Shown: positions 1-6,101, counted from the first letter of the stretch. The stretch: 6,925 bases of DNA from JBOGED01 sp050743625 (GCA_050743625.1 JBOGED010000147.1:1-6925); one strand, 5' to 3'. Made by a program: numbers and translations. The notes: a model not told the origin generated them from the letters alone.

Positions 1-1620
1 ACCCACACACCCCCGATTCACACCACCCACCTAGAGGATGGGTGGACGCCGGTCATAGAGACCGACGTCGACGGGCCGAACGCGTTGCCGTTGCGGCTTG
101 ACCGGGACACCCCCACGCTTGGCCGCTACTCCGCGACTCGGCGTGTCGCGCGGACGATCTACTTCGGATCGGCACCGACTCAAGCGGCGGCCAACCGCGG
201 TATCGACGACCGCTCGATCAAGCTTGGGTGCGTGCAGCCAGGCGAGACCCCCGCGACGTTCGGCGACGCGCTGCGGCGGCTGACGGACCAGGCCACCTAC
301 CTGTATGTCGATGGGCAGCGCTACTGGTACTCGCTGCAGCCGTCGGTCACCCGGCTGGCTCACGACCGTGCAGCCTCCCACTTCACGGACGATGACGTCG
401 ATGAGCAGATCCGTGAGCGCCTCGAAACGACGAACAAGGCTACTTACCGGGGCGGCTTCGCCAGAGTGCACACCGCTCCCAGATCGCCGTCGGACGTTCC
501 CGACGAGCCCGAGGTGCGGCTGGTCGTGCTCGGCCCGGAGCACCCGCACTCGGGCAAATCCGCCGACAGCCCAGCTCGCGTGGCGGCGGAGCTACTGCTC
601 GACCAGCGCGCGGCGGGTCACCGGCTGCACCGCAACATGCTCGTGTTCCTCGCCCCGGACAAGAGCCGGTTGGCAGAGCTGCGCCAGGGAGTGCGCGAGT
701 TTCTGGCATGGCAGTCGATCGAGAACGAGCAGGACACGCTCGAGCTCGGTAACTTCCAGCGCAAACAGGTCGAAACCAAGCGAAAGCACTTCGACGACGC
801 CGTCGACCAGCGGGTCAAAGAGACGTTCGTCTGGGTTCTCGTCCCATCCCAAGGTCGCGAAGAGTCCACGGTGATATGGGACGAGACACGCGTCAGCGGG
901 CCCGACCAGCTCGCCGTGCGCGTGACCAAGAAGCTGCACACGGAGGAGAGCTTGATCGCCGAATACTCAGGCGTCCGCCTCCGTATGGACCTCGACCGCG
1001 TGCCTTTATGGCGCGGCGACCACGTTGGGTTGAGGCAGCTGTGGAGCGACTACAGCCAATACCTGTACCTGCCCCGACTCCGGGACTCAGGGGTCTTGTG
1101 CGGCGCGATCCAACAAGGCGTCGGGCTGCTCACGTGGAACCCGGACACGTTCGCGTACGCCAGCGCCGTCGATGACGCGACCGGCCGGTACACCGGCCTC
1201 GTCGCCGGTGAGAACGCGACCGTCGTCATCGACACCACCTCGGTCATCGTCAAACCGGACGTTGCCGCTCGCCAGATAGCGCAGGACCGGCCGCTACCGG
1301 AGATCGATGGAGGCGGAGCAGCAACGACCGGCGAAGCGGCGGTGGTGGTGAGCCCGAGCATCGACACGAGCGCGCCGGTCGGTCCGACCGTCCCCACTCG
1401 CTTCTACGGACGGGTTTCGCTGGAGCCGGTGCGCATGCTGCGGGACCTCGGGGACATCGCCGAAGCGATCGTCGCCCAGCTCGGGCGAGCCAACGCTGAC
1501 GTGGTGATCACCCTGGAGGTCGAGGCCAGCGCCACGAAGGGCTTCGACGACGACGTCCGTCGCACGGTCAGCGAGAATGCCCGAACCCTCAAGTTCGACA
1601 CCCACGAGTTCGAGGACTGA
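1..1620 (+). CDS. DUF499-family (predicted anti-phage-associated ATPase) protein, C-terminal part
   Basis: The frame is open from base 1 with no stop, so the start lies left of the window; 539 residues are visible and end at TGA 1618-1620. The TTG at 85 is internal, because family-like sequence (GPNALPLRLDRDTPTLGRYS, about residues 25-44) begins before it. The stretch at about residues 54-115, with YFGSAP, GCVQPGE and DGQRYWYSLQPSVTRLAHDRA-type sequence, is what I recognise from DUF499 proteins, as is the tail TLEVEASATKGFDDDVRRTV followed by SENARTLKF. A Gly/Ala/Pro/Thr-rich linker at roughly residues 436-465 separates the main body from a C-terminal domain of about 75 residues. Full-length family members are about twice this size and carry an N-terminal ATP-binding region, which cannot be seen here. 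Known context: DUF499 genes recur beside DUF1156 methyltransferases and helicases in predicted anti-phage loci; the biochemical role is not established. The next gene starts 40 bases downstream, consistent with an operon. Family call is from memory of the motifs. Confidence 0.85.
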   Translation, partial: THTPPIHTTHLEDGWTPVIETDVDGPNALPLRLDRDTPTLGRYSATRRVARTIYFGSAPTQAAANRGIDDRSIKLGCVQPGETPATFGDALRRLTDQATYLYVDGQRYWYSLQPSVTRLAHDRAASHFTDDDVDEQIRERLETTNKATYRGGFARVHTAPRSPSDVPDEPEVRLVVLGPEHPHSGKSADSPARVAAELLLDQRAAGHRLHRNMLVFLAPDKSRLAELRQGVREFLAWQSIENEQDTLELGNFQRKQVETKRKHFDDAVDQRVKETFVWVLVPSQGREESTVIWDETRVSGPDQLAVRVTKKLHTEESLIAEYSGVRLRMDLDRVPLWRGDHVGLRQLWSDYSQYLYLPRLRDSGVLCGAIQQGVGLLTWNPDTFAYASAVDDATGRYTGLVAGENATVVIDTTSVIVKPDVAARQIAQDRPLPEIDGGGAATTGEAAVVVSPSIDTSAPVGPTVPTRFYGRVSLEPVRMLRDLGDIAEAIVAQLGRANADVVITLEVEASATKGFDDDVRRTVSENARTLKFDTHEFED

Positions 1621-1660
1621 CGTCGGTGAAGTGGGACCACTCCATGCGTTGAGTCCCGAT

Positions 1661-2314
1661 ATGAGCGAGGTCATCTCTGGCAAGCGGGCGAGGGCGCTCC
1701 TGGCTCGCGCGCGAGCGTTGCGGGCGGCTGCGGCCGAGGTCACCCGCCAATCGGAGGCGCTCGAGCGCGAGGTCCGCGACAAGTTCAACGCGGTGCGGGC
1801 CGAACTGGTCCAGCGGCAACTCGAGAGCATCCCGGTCGCTCGGCTTCGTGAGACGACCGAGGGACGATTGCGGCTAGGCCCACTGGAGGCGGCGGGGTAT
1901 CGCACGGTGGCCGACGTGGCGTCCGCCTCCTCGTCTCGGCTCGAGCAGGTCGAGGGGGTGGGACCGCAGACGGCGTCCCAGGCGGTTGCCGCTGCCCGCC
2001 AGCTCGCCTCCGCCGTCGAGGAGAGCATCGCCGTCCGCCTCGACCCCGATGACCGGGCGGCAGGGCCAGACAGACCTCCTCGCGGCGGTTCGGGCCTACG
2101 ACCAAGCCGAGCGTCTGATATCACCTTTGCGGAGCCAGATAGAAGATCTGTGCGGCACGCTACCTCCGCTGCTCGACGAAGCGGCCCGAGCTGGCAGCCG
2201 GTGAGAGGATGCTCTTCTCGGGAAAGGAACGGCGGACCGCCACGCTCGGTGCGCTTGAGCGGTTGCAGGGCCTGGTCGACGACCCGGCGGTCGGATCCCT
2301 CGGACTGGCGTTGA
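1661..2314 (+). CDS. N-terminal helix-hairpin-helix fragment of the SNF2 helicase
   Basis: ATG at 1661 opens 217 codons, and the first 131 look genuine. Residues 1-65 are Arg/Ala/Glu-rich and probably alpha-helical or coiled-coil. Residues about 72-118 form a helix-hairpin-helix unit (LGPLEAAGYRTVADV, then LEQVEGVGPQTASQAVAAA, with the typical hydrophobic-Gly-Val-Gly hairpin). HhH motifs usually bind the DNA backbone without sequence preference. After about residue 131 (DPDD) the frame turns into Arg/Pro/Ser-rich sequence with poor third-position GC, as expected of an out-of-frame shadow, and it runs past the helicase ATG at 2209. An in-frame GTG at 1631 is an alternative start; neither has a clear Shine-Dalgarno. 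The start is 40 bases after the DUF499 stop. As written, the ORF would give an HhH domain with an unrelated tail. Confidence 0.5.
   Translation: MSEVISGKRARALLARARALRAAAAEVTRQSEALEREVRDKFNAVRAELVQRQLESIPVARLRETTEGRLRLGPLEAAGYRTVADVASASSSRLEQVEGVGPQTASQAVAAARQLASAVEESIAVRLDPDDRAAGPDRPPRGGSGLRPSRASDITFAEPDRRSVRHATSAARRSGPSWQPVRGCSSRERNGGPPRSVRLSGCRAWSTTRRSDPSDWR
2049..2204 (+). other. Middle, frame-3 segment of the interrupted helicase gene
   Basis: This short reading frame begins at an in-frame ATG and ends at TGA 2202-2204. It has coding-like codon use and amphipathic helical sequence (DLLAAVRAYDQAERLI, then IEDLCGTLPPLLDEAARA), whereas frame 2 over the same bases does not. It fits the spacer between the HhH domain and the GERMLFSGKERR sequence that begins the helicase portion. 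I see no Shine-Dalgarno that would make it an independent gene, so I read it as the piece between two frameshifts. About 50 residues. Confidence 0.45.
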
Positions 2315-3861
2315 GCGAGGCGCTCTCCGCCCTGGATAGGCCCCTACCAGACACGGAAGCACTCTGGCGGGACTACGAGTCAAGGGCCTCGGACTATTAC
2401 GCCGTGCTCGGCGAGCTCGGCGACATGGACCTCGACGTCGATGCCGCCCAAGGGTTCATCCCGGCCGAGATCGCGGCCAAGGTGGGATCCCAACAGCTCG
2501 ATGCCACGTTCCTGAAGGTCTCGTTGCGGGGGTACCAGGCCTTCGGCGCGAAGTTCGCTCTGGTCCAGCGCCGCTGCATCCTTGGGGACGAGATGGGCCT
2601 CGGCAAGACTGTCGAGGCGCTCACGGCGCTGGCGCATCTGCGCGCGCTCGGCTCTACGCACTTTCTGGTCGTGTGCCCCGCGAGCGTCCTGGTGAACTGG
2701 ATCCACGAGATCTACCGCCGGAGTGCCCTTCAACCCCTCCGGGTCCATGGCAGTGATCGCGAGGCCAGCCTCCTGCGCTGGGCGAGGCAGGGCGGGGTGG
2801 CCGTCACCACCTTCGAGTCACTCCGGGCGCTCGCGGTGCCCGAGGGCATACAGATCGCCATGCTGGTCGTCGACGAGGCCCACTACATCAAGAACTCCAC
2901 CGCCCAGCGGTCGCAAGTGGTCACGCAAGCGATGACCCGAGCCGACCGTGTGTTGTTCCTCACCGGTACCCCGATGGAAAACCGGGTCGAGGAGTTCCGA
3001 ACTCTTGTCGGCTACCTCCAACCTCAGATCGCGACCGACATCAACGGAGTTGACGGCGTCGCGGGCGCGACCGCGTTTCGCAAGGCCGTCGCGCCCGTCT
3101 ACCTCCGCAGAAACCAGGCCGACGTGCTGACCGAGCTACCGGAGCGGCTCGAGGCGGAGGACTGGGTCGAACTCGGCGGCGAGGACCTTACGGCCTACAG
3201 AGCCGCGGTCGCGTCCGGGAACTTCATGGCCATGCGCCGAGCAGCCTACGCGCCGGGCAACCTGGAGGGGTCCGCGAAGCTGGCCAGGCTCCAAGAGATC
3301 GTCGAGGAGTCGGCCGCTAACGGCTGGAAGATGGTCGTCTTCTCCTATTTCCGTGATGTGCTCGAGGTCATTCGCAAGATGATCGGCGAAGGCGCGCTCG
3401 GGCCGCTGACCGGAAGCGTCCCGCCGACGGCTCGGCAAGCCCTCGTGGACGAGTTCACCGCGATCGAGGGCCATGCGGTCCTCGTCAGCCAGATCCAGGC
3501 GGGTGGCGTCGGCCTCAACATCCAGGCTGCCTCGGTTGTCGTGCTGGCCGAACCCCAGTGGAAGCCGTCCAGCGAGGACCAGGCGATCGCGCGGTGTCAT
3601 CGCATGGGTCAGGTTCGGCGCGTCCGGGTCCACCGGCTCCTGGCGAAGGACAGCGTGGACCAACGAATGCTCGAGATCTTGCGCCGCAAGGCACTGTTGT
3701 TCGACGAATACGTGCGGCGGAGCACGCTGTCCGACGAGAGCCCGGACGCGATCGACGTCTCCGACGTGGACACCACACGAGAGGTGTCCGAAGCCGAGGC
3801 AGAGCGCCAGATCATCAAGATGGAGCGGGAACGGCTCGGCTTGGAGCCAGCTCCCGCGTGA
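2209..3861 (+). CDS. SNF2-family DEAD/DEAH-box helicase / DNA translocase core
   Basis: The ORF encodes 550 residues with a complete two-lobe superfamily 2 Snf2 motor. Visible motifs, in order, are LRGYQ (106-110, Q-motif position), DEMGLGKT (127-134, Walker A), CPASVLVNW (156-164, Ia), DEAH (222-225, II), LTGTPMENR (251-259, III), VVFSYF (376-381, IV region), QAGGVGLN (430-437, V) and the arginine-finger motif DQAIARCHRMGQ (457-468, VI). The C-terminal ~50 residues are acidic then charged-helical. Snf2 enzymes use ATP to translocate on duplex DNA and remodel bound protein; they usually do not unwind strands. Following the DUF499 gene, it is probably the motor of the same predicted defence locus. 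The ATG at 2209 has no usable Shine-Dalgarno, and frame 1 stays open back to 2143 with family-like GERMLF sequence. The true N-terminus was therefore probably the upstream HhH part. Confidence 0.9.
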   Translation: MLFSGKERRTATLGALERLQGLVDDPAVGSLGLALSEALSALDRPLPDTEALWRDYESRASDYYAVLGELGDMDLDVDAAQGFIPAEIAAKVGSQQLDATFLKVSLRGYQAFGAKFALVQRRCILGDEMGLGKTVEALTALAHLRALGSTHFLVVCPASVLVNWIHEIYRRSALQPLRVHGSDREASLLRWARQGGVAVTTFESLRALAVPEGIQIAMLVVDEAHYIKNSTAQRSQVVTQAMTRADRVLFLTGTPMENRVEEFRTLVGYLQPQIATDINGVDGVAGATAFRKAVAPVYLRRNQADVLTELPERLEAEDWVELGGEDLTAYRAAVASGNFMAMRRAAYAPGNLEGSAKLARLQEIVEESAANGWKMVVFSYFRDVLEVIRKMIGEGALGPLTGSVPPTARQALVDEFTAIEGHAVLVSQIQAGGVGLNIQAASVVVLAEPQWKPSSEDQAIARCHRMGQVRRVRVHRLLAKDSVDQRMLEILRRKALLFDEYVRRSTLSDESPDAIDVSDVDTTREVSEAEAERQIIKMERERLGLEPAPA

Positions 3862-3986
3862 TGGCGCAGCATTCCTCCGTATACGAGGGAAAGCTGCAGG
3901 TCAAAACCAGCGCGCCACGCGGAGGACGCAACAATCCTGCGTATCCGGAGGAAAGCATCCCATGGGCCTTGCGGCCCACCCGTTGA
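3861..3986 (+). CDS. Doubtful 41-codon ORF overlapping the helicase stop
   Basis: ATG at 3861-3863 shares its A with the helicase stop TGA (3859-3861). This TGATG arrangement is typical of translational coupling. The ORF encodes 41 residues, ending at TGA 3984-3986, with a Pro/Arg-rich, non-repetitive sequence including KLQVKTSAPRGG and EESIPWALRP. There is no recognised domain, signal or membrane segment. Third-position G/C is lower than in the neighbouring genes, which argues against it. It could be a small operon member, the head of a truncated third gene, or chance. Confidence 0.22.
   Translation: MAQHSSVYEGKLQVKTSAPRGGRNNPAYPEESIPWALRPTR
3871..3894 (+). repeat. Imperfect 24-base direct repeat, copy 1
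   Basis: ATTCCTCCGTATACGAGGGA plus AAGC matches copy 2 (3933-3956) at 19 of 24 positions. The centre CGTATACG is a perfect palindrome, and the flanks TTCC/GGAA extend it to 16 of 20 symmetric positions. Start-to-start distance between copies is 62 bases, close to six helical turns. This could be an operator pair. Confidence 0.45.
3933..3956 (+). repeat. Imperfect 24-base direct repeat, copy 2
   Basis: AATCCTGCGTATCCGGAGGA plus AAGC is the partner of the copy at 3871-3894. It keeps the flanking TCCT/AGGA arms, but its central dyad is weaker (14 of 18 symmetric positions). The two copies lie in different frames relative to the 41-codon ORF, so a coding explanation of the repeat is unlikely. 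Confidence 0.45.
3963..3978 (+). other. Perfect GC-rich stem-loop
   Basis: TGGGCC, loop TTGC, then GGCCCA form a 6-bp perfect stem with a 4-base loop. No T run follows directly, so it is not an obvious intrinsic terminator by itself. It lies 9 bases before the larger inverted repeats at 3988-4064 and could act with them in ending transcription or stabilising the mRNA end. Confidence 0.4.
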
Positions 3987-3987
3987 C

Positions 3988-4064
3988 GGATGAAAATCGC
4001 CGCGGCCGAGCGCTGCGGTGCTGCGACGATTTTGTAGTTCGCTCCTTTGGTCTATTTTTCATCC
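3988..4064 (+). repeat. Outer 9-bp inverted repeat (77-base span)
   Basis: GGATGAAAA at 3988-3996 is exactly complementary to TTTTCATCC at 4056-4064. It overlaps the left arm of the inner inverted repeat (AAAATCG/CGATTTT), so in RNA the two pairings compete for the A run at 3993-3996. Length and closing arms loosely resemble a tRNA, but no T-loop or anticodon arm can be drawn. Confidence 0.4.
3993..4040 (+). terminator. Possible intrinsic terminator after the defence-like operon
   Basis: AAAATCG (3993-3999) pairs exactly with CGATTTT (4027-4033), and CCGC can pair inside with GCGG. The 3' arm ends in TTTT, followed by GTAGTT. It sits 131 bases after the helicase stop and about 100 before cofD, where the left operon should end. 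The long loop (27 bases) and A/T-rich closing arm make it a poor textbook terminator. The symmetric A and T runs would also suit a bidirectional one. Confidence 0.4.
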
Positions 4065-4135
4065 CAGCTGCAGTGTGAGCCGGCCCTTCAGCCCTGCCCG
4101 GGCGCTGACGACCGAGCCCCCATTCGCGCGAGGTC

Positions 4136-4141
4136 TAGGCT
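4136..4141 (+). promoter_or_regulatory. TAGGCT -10-like box for leaderless cofD transcription
   Basis: TAGGCT fits the TANNNT pattern of actinobacterial -10 elements. It is followed by six bases and then the ATG at 4148, so initiation at the usual distance would begin the transcript on that A. No good -35 is seen at 16-19 bases spacing. This is inference from spacing only. Confidence 0.45.
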
Positions 4142-4147
4142 ATGGCC

Positions 4148-5086
4148 ATGTCGATCGTGGCGCTGGCGGGAGGGATTGGGGCGGCGCGGTTCTTGCGTGG
4201 GCTCGTGCGGGTAGTCGATCCCGGCGAGTTGACCGTGGTCGCGAACACCGGGGACGATCTGCGGTTGCATGGGTTGCATGTCAGTCCCGACCTGGACACG
4301 ATCGTCTACACGCTGGGGGATGGTGTGCATCCCGAGCAGGGCTGGGGCCGCGCGGGTGAGACGTTCGCGGTCTCGGAGGAGCTAAGGGATCGGTACGGGA
4401 TCCCGCCATGGTTCGCCCTCGGCGACCGTGACATCGCGACGCATCTCGCGCGGCTGGCGGTATTGAGCCGGGGCGGCACGTTGTCCGAGGCGACGAGCGT
4501 CATCGCGAAGGCGTGGGGGCTGGGGTTCCGGCTGCTTCCGATGACCGACGATCCCGTCGCGACGCGGATCCGGACAAAGGACGGGCGCCAGCTGCACTTT
4601 CAGGAGTGGTGGGTCGGCGAGCACGCGGGTCCCGAGGTCGCCGAGGTATGGCTGGAGGGGGCGGCGAGCGCGCGGCCCGCGCCGGGAGTGCGGGAGGCGA
4701 TCGCGGCGGCCGATGCCGTGGTGCTGTGCCCTTCGAACCCGGTGGTGTCCATTGGGACTATCCTGGATGTACCCGGCATCCGTGAGGCGCTGCGGCCACG
4801 GGTCGTGGTGGGAGTCTCCCCGATCGTGGCGGGCCAGGTGGTGCGGGGGATGGCCGACAAGCTGCTCCCTGTCGCTGGCACCCCGGTCTCGGCGTTGGGA
4901 GTCGCGGGGAGCTACGCGGACTTCCTCGACGGCTGGGTCATCGACCAGGCCGACGTGGAGTCGAAGTCCGCGATCGCCGCGCTGGGTGTCCAGGTCGCCG
5001 TCACCGACACGATCATGGCGACGACCGAGGTCGCGGAACGCCTCGCTCGGGTCGCCCTGAACCTGGCAGGGATCAGTACGGCATGA
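4148..5086 (+). CDS. cofD: CofD / FbiA, phospholactate (phosphoenolpyruvyl) transferase of F420 biosynthesis
   Basis: This is the cytoplasmic enzyme that transfers the phospholactyl-type moiety from its guanylylated carrier to Fo (7,8-didemethyl-8-hydroxy-5-deazariboflavin), giving F420-0. In mycobacteria the donor is enolpyruvyl-diphosphoguanosine and the product dehydro-F420-0. Length is 312 residues from 4148, normal for the family. Motifs from that start are the N-terminal LAGGIGAARFLRGL (6-19), VVANTGDDLRLHGLHVSPDL (30-49), FALGDRDIATHLAR (89-102), MTDDPVATRI (132-141), LCPSNPVVSIGTIL (193-206) and VGVSPIVAG (221-229). Near the C-terminus there is YADFLDGWVID, with a late VTDTIM. An ATG six bases upstream (4142) would add Met-Ala. 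I prefer 4148 because it aligns with the usual M-x-x-x-x-LAGG start and fits a leaderless transcript. The stop overlaps the cofE start (ATGA), giving a two-gene F420 operon. No truncation or missing motif is seen. Confidence 0.93.
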   Translation: MSIVALAGGIGAARFLRGLVRVVDPGELTVVANTGDDLRLHGLHVSPDLDTIVYTLGDGVHPEQGWGRAGETFAVSEELRDRYGIPPWFALGDRDIATHLARLAVLSRGGTLSEATSVIAKAWGLGFRLLPMTDDPVATRIRTKDGRQLHFQEWWVGEHAGPEVAEVWLEGAASARPAPGVREAIAAADAVVLCPSNPVVSIGTILDVPGIREALRPRVVVGVSPIVAGQVVRGMADKLLPVAGTPVSALGVAGSYADFLDGWVIDQADVESKSAIAALGVQVAVTDTIMATTEVAERLARVALNLAGISTA

Positions 5087-6060
5087 TCGAGATCATCGCG
5101 GTTGACGGCTTGCCGGAGGTGGTCTCAGGCGACGACCTCGGGATGTTGATCGCCTCGGCGACCCAGCTTCGCGATGGCGACGTCGTCGTCGTCGCGCAGA
5201 AGATCGTGAGCAAGGCAGAAGGCGCCCTAGTCGACACCAAGCCCGGCGAGGACCGAGCCGCCGCGCGACGGCGAGTCGCGCGCGCCGAGGCGGTCCGGGT
5301 CGTCTGTGACGCGCCGTTCGCGTTGATCGTCCAGACTCGCCATGGCCTTGTCTGCGCGAACGCGGGCATCGACGCCTCCAACGTCCCCGACGGGCGGCTC
5401 GCCCTGCTCCCGAACGACCCAGATGGCAGCTCCCGGCGCCTGCGGGCACGGCTCGCGGAGCTGACCGGCGCCAAGGTCGCCGTGATCGTGTCCGACACGT
5501 TCGGGCGGCCATGGCGCCTTGGGCAGACCGACGTCGCGATCGGGGTCAGCGGCCTACGCCCCATCCGAGACGAGCGTGGTGGCGCCGATCGTGGAGGGGT
5601 ACCGCTCGAGGTCACCGTGGTTGCGGTGGCCGACGAGCTGGCGGCCGCCGCCGACCTTGTGCGGCGCAAGGCCGACGGCGTCCCCGTGGTCGTGATCCGC
5701 GGGTTCAAAGCCGAAGCTGACGACCGCTCCGGGGCTGGATCACTCGTGCGGCCCGCGGACGAAGACCTCTTCCCCCATGGCCGAGGGTGGTTGGCGGACG
5801 CGCTCGCGGCGGATGGCACGCCCGGGCAAGGCGATATGGAGCGGGCGATCGCCGCCGGTCACGGCGCATGCCGAGGACTCGCCCAGATTGTCGAGCGCGG
5901 CTCGACCGTGACGATCCGAGCGCTCGGAGAGTCCGCGGAGGCGGGGGTGGCCGTCGGGGTGGCCACAGGCGCCCTGGTCGCGGCGTTGCTCGACCTCGGG
6001 TACACGGCGCGCTGGCGTCCTGTGGACGGTGCGGCAACGGTCGTGGACGTCGCCCGTTAG
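5083..6060 (+). CDS. cofE: CofE / FbiB-type coenzyme F420-0:L-glutamate ligase with an unusual C-terminal extension
   Basis: CofE adds L-glutamates to F420-0 using GTP and divalent metal, the final step in F420 maturation, in the cytoplasm. The catalytic core is about residues 1-232, close to the ~250-residue archaeal enzyme. Visible motifs are VVVVAQKIVSKAEGALVD (34-51), GLVCANAGIDASNVP (88-102), LLPNDPDGSSRRLR (108-121), VIVSDTFGRPWRLGQTDVAI (134-153), SGLRPIRDERG (156-166) and ADGVPVVVIRG (197-207), ending in RPADEDLF (223-230). The ATG at 5083 overlaps the cofD stop by four bases, with AGGGA at 5068-5072 as a likely ribosome site. Residues 233-325 are additional. They are shorter than the nitroreductase-like FMN domain of mycobacterial FbiB and lack its N-terminal Ser-Val-Arg pattern, so I cannot assign them. 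Near their end is a small hydrophobic Gly/Ala-rich helix (AGVAVGVATGALVAALLDLG). Core function is confident; the role of the extension is unknown. Confidence 0.92.
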   Translation: MIEIIAVDGLPEVVSGDDLGMLIASATQLRDGDVVVVAQKIVSKAEGALVDTKPGEDRAAARRRVARAEAVRVVCDAPFALIVQTRHGLVCANAGIDASNVPDGRLALLPNDPDGSSRRLRARLAELTGAKVAVIVSDTFGRPWRLGQTDVAIGVSGLRPIRDERGGADRGGVPLEVTVVAVADELAAAADLVRRKADGVPVVVIRGFKAEADDRSGAGSLVRPADEDLFPHGRGWLADALAADGTPGQGDMERAIAAGHGACRGLAQIVERGSTVTIRALGESAEAGVAVGVATGALVAALLDLGYTARWRPVDGAATVVDVAR

Positions 6061-6063
6061 ACT
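6058..6063 (+). promoter_or_regulatory. TAGACT -10-like box overlapping the cofE stop
   Basis: TAGACT matches the TANNNT actinobacterial -10 pattern, and its first three bases are the cofE stop codon TAG. Initiation about seven bases downstream would give a leader of about 30 bases containing the Shine-Dalgarno at 6089. No convincing -35 is seen near 6035, so this rests on the -10 alone. Confidence 0.35.
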
Positions 6064-6088
6064 GCTGCGTACATCGGTCGAAACGCTC

Positions 6089-6094
6089 AGGGAG
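6089..6094 (+). promoter_or_regulatory. Ribosome binding site for the DUF3105 gene
   Basis: AGGGAG ends seven bases before the GTG at 6102. It is a good match to the anti-Shine-Dalgarno, and it fixes this GTG as the start rather than any in-frame codon upstream inside cofE. Confidence 0.7.
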
Positions 6095-6101
6095 TCACCG
6101 C

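Larger units (their letters stand above)
1661..3861 (+). pseudogene. HhH-SNF2 helicase gene, apparently interrupted by two +1 frameshifts
   Basis: Read as one unit, this stretch encodes an N-terminal charged helical region, a helix-hairpin-helix (HhH) domain, a linker and a complete SNF2 helicase. I recognise this order in single actinobacterial SNF2 proteins of about 700-760 residues. The reading changes frame twice: frame 2 (1661 to about 2053), frame 3 (about 2064-2201), then frame 1 (about 2190-3861). The span is 2201 bases; removing two bases leaves 2199, giving a 732-residue product. Candidate extra bases are one G in the GGG at 2055-2057 (giving DPDDRRQGQTDLLAAV) and one G of the GG at 2193-2194 (giving EAARAAAGERMLFSGKERR). 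Both rest on my reading of family-like sequence. The cause could be real decay, assembly or sequencing error in short G runs, or a split into separately translated parts. The core ORF at 2209-3861 is undamaged, so partial function is possible. Confidence 0.6.

Noticed and set aside
1577..1660. In-frame upstream start at 1577 for the HhH gene
   Set aside because: It would overlap the DUF499 end and add Ser/Thr/Pro-rich residues that look out of frame; ATG 1661 begins the plausible helical N-terminus.
3983..3988. TTGACG as a -35 box for cofD
   Set aside because: No -10-like hexamer lies 16-19 bases downstream, and it is far from the cofD start and inside the inverted-repeat region.
3901..4062. 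Minus-strand 54-codon frame starting at ATG (4062 to 4060) across the intergenic stretch
   Set aside because: It is Arg/Cys-rich, has no good Shine-Dalgarno or known motif, and covers the inverted repeats; its start lies inside one of their arms.
3988..4064. tRNA-like layout: 9-bp closing arms around about 77 bases
   Set aside because: No GTTCRANYC-type T arm, no anticodon stem and no D arm can be drawn; the arms are better explained as a terminator-type inverted repeat.
4088..4108. Inverted repeat TCAGC/GCTGA around GCCCGGGC upstream of cofD, a possible operator
   Set aside because: Arms are only 5 bp in very GC-rich sequence with a centre that is self-complementary by composition; chance is likely enough that I do not call it.
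5787..6101. Upstream extension of the DUF3105 frame inside cofE
   Set aside because: The sequence there is Arg/Gly-rich shadow of cofE; the Shine-Dalgarno at 6089 and GTG 6102 mark the real start.
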